A stretch of DNA of 46,668 nt from Haplosporangium gracile (lineage: Eukaryota > Mortierellomycota > Mortierellomycetes > Mortierellales > Mortierellaceae). A model generated the notes under the pieces. That model was not told the origin of the DNA and did no database searches. It was given only the letters and a program-made list of their open reading frames with translations. Positions 42,958 through 46,668 of this stretch are shown in pieces (position 1 is the first letter of the stretch; each line of letters starts with the position of its first letter). Position numbers and translations under genes: made by a program. Location of the stretch: positions 1 to 46,668 of the forward strand of contig JAAAUF010000229.1 of NCBI GenBank assembly GCA_015499985.1, read 5' to 3'.

Positions 42958-45473
42958 TATTGATTGTACATAGATAGGATCGAATGAAGTAGCTGAGACG
43001 TTAAGACATAAAAAAAAGGCCGTTTTGGCAAAGCTTGTTTGGTGGATGCTATAGAGGTATATAGTTGTGCATAAATGAGAGGAGCATATCGCGCGACCAT
43101 TATGTGTAGAGTAAGAAAAAGAAAAAAGACAAACGGCGTTGGGCGGCTTCAAAAAAAAATAAGTATGGTTCGCGGCGAATGAATTATCTGAGATTGAAAA
43201 TAGTTAGAAAGTGTGAAAGAGTAAACGGGTGGAGGTGAGTGAGCAAGGGGGAGGGTTTTGGCGCATAGGAAAACTTTCCGGGCCACAGAAATCCTCCGCT
43301 GTACTTTTTAATTAAATGTGGCAGATAGCCCCCCCCCCCCCCCCTATTCATCGATGTACCCTTGTTCCAGTCCAGCCTGTGCGTTGTTGGCTTGTCCAAA
43401 CAAGGAAGCGATTGCGAAAAATAATTTAGAGTGGCGCATTTGCTTTAGAATTCTGGACAAGACAGACGAAAGACAGCCCTACAATAGAGGGATAGATAGA
43501 GCTATGAGAGCACAAACGACGAAGGAGGAGGAAGAACTGTGGTGGCTCGATTCTCCTTTTGAGGGTGGCCAAAAAAAAAGGGAATGGGTTGAGGATCTCG
43601 TTTTTTATGAGAGCACTTTTTGTGAAATCATGGTCATTTGATTTATTTATTTTTTCGTTTGTTTTTTCTCCATCGCGCTACTCCATCTTTGGCTCCTTTG
43701 TTGGTCATTTATCGGTATGGGGAGTAGGTGATGGTGGGTGGCCCGGGTGTTACAAATGAAGTAAGCACCGCATCGCATTCTTGTCACCTCTTCGAATCAA
43801 TTAACCGAACATCGCTACCCTTGTCGTTGACTATCTTGTCGACCAGTCGGAAGAACGAGCGCAGCTTATTTTAGGGGTACGAAGGGTAGGTTAGGGGAGG
43901 TTTGGTCGATGTCGACGAGGGAATAAAAAAAAGGTGTTTACAAACAAACAAAAATGATGTTCATTTCATTTGGGGGGACAAGAAATGACAAGGAAAAGAG
44001 AAGATCATTGTGCTTCTGAACAGAAGCGGGTTGTACTCTTGTACCGTTTTGGACAACCACGTTTTGCGTTTTGTCAATGTCCGTCCGGACTGTCCGATTG
44101 ACGTTGAACGTTGTTCCCTATTATGCGTGTGAAAGAAGATAGCAAAAATGAAAAGCGGCCAACGAAGAGGAGTTCGCTCCAAGGGAAAGATATATAGTAG
44201 AAGGAATGGGCAGGGTAAAGAACCAGTAGAGGAAGGATGAAAAGGAGGGGAACATGTGTGTAATGGGAATTTCTTCTCACATTTGTTTGTCCTGTTCCCT
44301 TGCGAAAAAAGGAAAAATACTGGATATGGAAGGGATTGACAGTCGACAAATACGCCAAGCAGCTAGTCTTCTGAATAGTACAGAGCAGTATTATGACCGA
44401 AGAGACACTACAGCAAACAAGTGGCCCTATTTCTCGGGTGAGCAGTGAGAGCGAGAACTCATTCTCCATGATTGCCATGCATGCAGCGGCTGAATAGCCA
44501 ACTGCAAAAAGAAAACTGCGTGTGCATATGTGTGTATGTGTGTGTGGGGGAGGGGGGGAGTTGATGAGCGAGTGAGTGAAGTAAGGCAAGACCGCTGTTG
44601 CATGGCATGACACGGTATATGAGCATTCCCGATTGCCTGTCTCAATAATTGTTTTTGTTTTTTTGTTCAATGGTTCAACCGTTACGCCCAGACAGTCTGG
44701 CCCTTTTCTTCCTCCTCTCTCTTTCTTCCTTCGATCCTTCCCTTCCTTCATCTCCAAGGAACAGAACTCTGATTTCCCATCGCTGTTTTTGTGTTTGTGG
44801 ACCCGTTTCCATTTCGCTTAGTTTTTTTGTGTTTTTCTCTCGAATAAAGTTTTCCCTGCTCCGCTTCGCCTAGTGGTCCTTGTTTTTGCTCCTTGTCGGC
44901 GATAGTAAAGATCGAGACCATTGTCCGCCGGGCAAGGGCGCAGAGAGGTGGGATGTTATGTACTCCTTATTCGATGATGATGGTTTGTTTTTGCTTTGTT
45001 GTGCCTTTATTGTTGACCGATGGTTAAATAGCATCATCCCCCCGCCTTAATTTTATTACTCTTTGCCACGCTGTCCTTTTTTTCATAATTTCGCTCTTCT
45101 CTTTCCTGTTTTTCTTTTTCTCCTTGTTCATTGAAAACGTTCACTCTTACAATTTCGTCACTTATCTCATTCACATTGCCTCTCTTCACGCCATTTTGCA
45201 TCCACTCCGCACTTTCACTCTCACCTTCATTCTTTCTCTCTCTCACACGCACGCACTTACAGCCCTATCGGCAACATTACGCACTCATAAACGATAGCGC
45301 CTTCCACCTACCTTTGCAGCAACAAGCGCTCTTCAACGACTTCGGAAAACCGCAGCATTTCCTTCCCTTTTAATTTAACGCGCCGCTGCACACACAACTC
45401 TCATCTTTCGAACGCACCTTCGACACTCCCCCTTCACATACACATATACATACAAAAACACACAACAACAAAG
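42958..45473. other. 2.5-kb gene-poor stretch downstream of P450 B
   Basis: No coding region was recognised on either strand. It has a C16 run at 43329-43344, a GT-rich stretch (44517-44545), and from 45060 a CT-rich then CA-rich leader running into the ATG at 45474. Confidence 0.6.
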
Positions 45474-45584
45474 ATGGGAATTTTTCAGAAACCACTCGTA
45501 CAGGCTCGTTACGACAACGAGGACGTTCAGATCAGTGCAGAACTCTGTTCGAACATCACCATCAACGTCGTCGGACTCGCCAAG
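45474..45584 (+). CDS. Probable 5' exon of an unidentified gene near the right edge
   Basis: ATG in the context AACAACAAAGATGG follows a long CT/CA leader like those of the firmly called genes. The 37 codons (MGIFQKPLVQARYDNEDVQ...VVGLAK) end exactly at a GTAAAG donor in phase 0 and show balanced coding composition. No following exon was identified in the remaining 1.1 kb with confidence, so the gene may continue past the window end. The product is not recognised; there is no signal peptide or membrane span in this part. Confidence 0.45.
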
Positions 45585-46634
45585 GTAAAGAAACAATACC
45601 AGCTACCACTACCCACACTTTACACGTTTCCATCACTCAGTGTGCTTCTAGCGTACTTTTTAGTCATCTAACAGGGGCGCTAAAGTAAGATAAAAAAAAG
45701 TTATGACGCTGACAATGAGAAGTAATTATCCGAGCAGGTTAGAGGGAGGTGAGGTTAGGTAGCAGACAATCTTTTTTTTCGTTCCTGCATAAGTGTGGAC
45801 GTATTCAGCTTCGGATAAAAAAAGGGGATTTGCATTCTGCAAGGTTGCTTGAAGGAGAACAAAAGGAGGGTTTCTACGCTTTGAATTGGCTGCAACAACG
45901 AGGAAGTATCTCATCCGTGCCATGCCATTCACAACATCCTTCAGTTAGAACCCTTCACCATCTCCTCTCCCTCGCTTTTTCATTCTCTTGTTCTGCTCTG
46001 TGCTCTTTCATAAGGGAAAAGAAAGGTTCTTCGAATCGAGCTCTCTTTTTTCCCTGGTCCAGTTGTAAATGCTCTCATCGAATGCCTTGGTCATGCTGTC
46101 TACTTCTTCTTTCCTTCCTCTCTTCCTTCCTTCCGTCCTTCCGTCCTTCCTTTCTCTCATTGATATCTTTTCACTATCGGCTTCTCTCCTTCTCTCCTTT
46201 CGGCCCTCAACCCCTCCAGATTGTCATGAACTCAAATTTGGGCCGTGTTGTTTTTTTGCTCTCATCCACTCATTCACTCCTTCACTCAGGATATGCAAAC
46301 AAACATTTGGACACATGTTCCCTTCATACTACCACCAAAAAACAACAACACGCCTTTTCAATTTTCCCTTCCCTCTCTTCTTTTTTACAGCTCGTCCGAT
46401 ATGACAACAAGATAATGAGCATTTGTTTGCTGGTGTACCTACTCTCTATGTGTATGTGTGTGTGTGTGTGAAAAAGGTGTTCATTTGTTTGTTTGTGTTG
46501 TTGTCCAGCGCGTTGTTGTGCTATAGTTCCCCGTTCTTCTCTCTTCGTTTTTTTAAAAACGTCCTGAGATGTTGTAATTATTTGTTTTTATTGTTTGCCG
46601 GAAGACTACTTTCACACACACACACACACACACA

Positions 46635-46668
<34 letters not shown>
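45585..46668. other. Right-edge sequence, probably intronic or non-coding
   Basis: T/C-rich sequence with several possible acceptors (CTCCAG near 46220, TTTACAG at 46384-46390). Frames opened by these close quickly. The stretch ends in a microsatellite. Confidence 0.45.
46613..46668. repeat. (CA)12(CT)16 compound microsatellite at the window end
   Basis: CA repeats at 46613-46636 pass directly into CT repeats at 46637-46668, where the window stops; this may be the end of the assembled contig. Confidence 0.95.

Noticed and set aside
45749..46471. 240-codon plus-strand frame near the right edge
   Set aside because: Ser/Phe/Leu-rich translation of CT-rich sequence ending in a TG repeat, without homology features.

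Overview
This window looks like nuclear DNA of an early-diverging filamentous fungus, most likely Mucoromycota and probably Mortierellomycotina. That placement is inferred from gene content and style, not from any search. Genes carry short GT-AG introns of roughly 55-250 bases. Leaders are pyrimidine-rich, and A/T homopolymers and microsatellites are common. Some genes (MCM8, a Muted-like BLOC-1 subunit) are typically missing from yeasts. The window contains one assembly gap (13790-13918) and stops inside a CA/CT microsatellite, as a contig end would.

Left part (1-11.4 kb). The window opens in the last ~80 codons of a reading frame whose RuvC-III/zinc-ribbon signature resembles a Fanzor/TnpB-type RNA-guided nuclease. 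It is followed at 504 by a nine-exon MCM8 helicase gene and a seven-exon AYR1-like short-chain reductase. Next is a tandem array of three related secreted proteins with four conserved cysteines and acidic tails. The middle copy is a pseudogene with a lost start, a frameshift and a nonsense codon. No known function was recognised for this family.

Middle (11.4-27 kb). A Mig1/CreA-type carbon-catabolite repressor (17966-18919) sits alone between two gene-poor stretches of 6.6 and 3.4 kb. Then come an NmrA-like Rossmann protein (minus), the twin-CX9C mitochondrial protein CMC1 (plus), and a five-exon BLOC1S5/Muted-like gene (minus). The last two contain only short exons and had to be assembled by splice-phase reasoning.

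Right part (27-46.7 kb). This holds the CCR4 deadenylase, an intronless methyltransferase with an NHPW motif, a six-exon TMS1/SERINC membrane protein with a 24-base micro-exon, and an F-box-like protein. It also holds two tandem P450s of the fatty-acid hydroxylase type with identical intron phases. One P450 has Asn in place of the conserved heme-loop Gly. A probable 5' exon of another gene lies near the right edge.

The genes do not form a cluster or pathway. Most are independent housekeeping genes. The accessory elements are the Fanzor-like end, the secreted-protein array and the P450 pair. Exon models rest on consensus splice sites, phase closure and family similarity recalled from general knowledge; no alignment or search was run.
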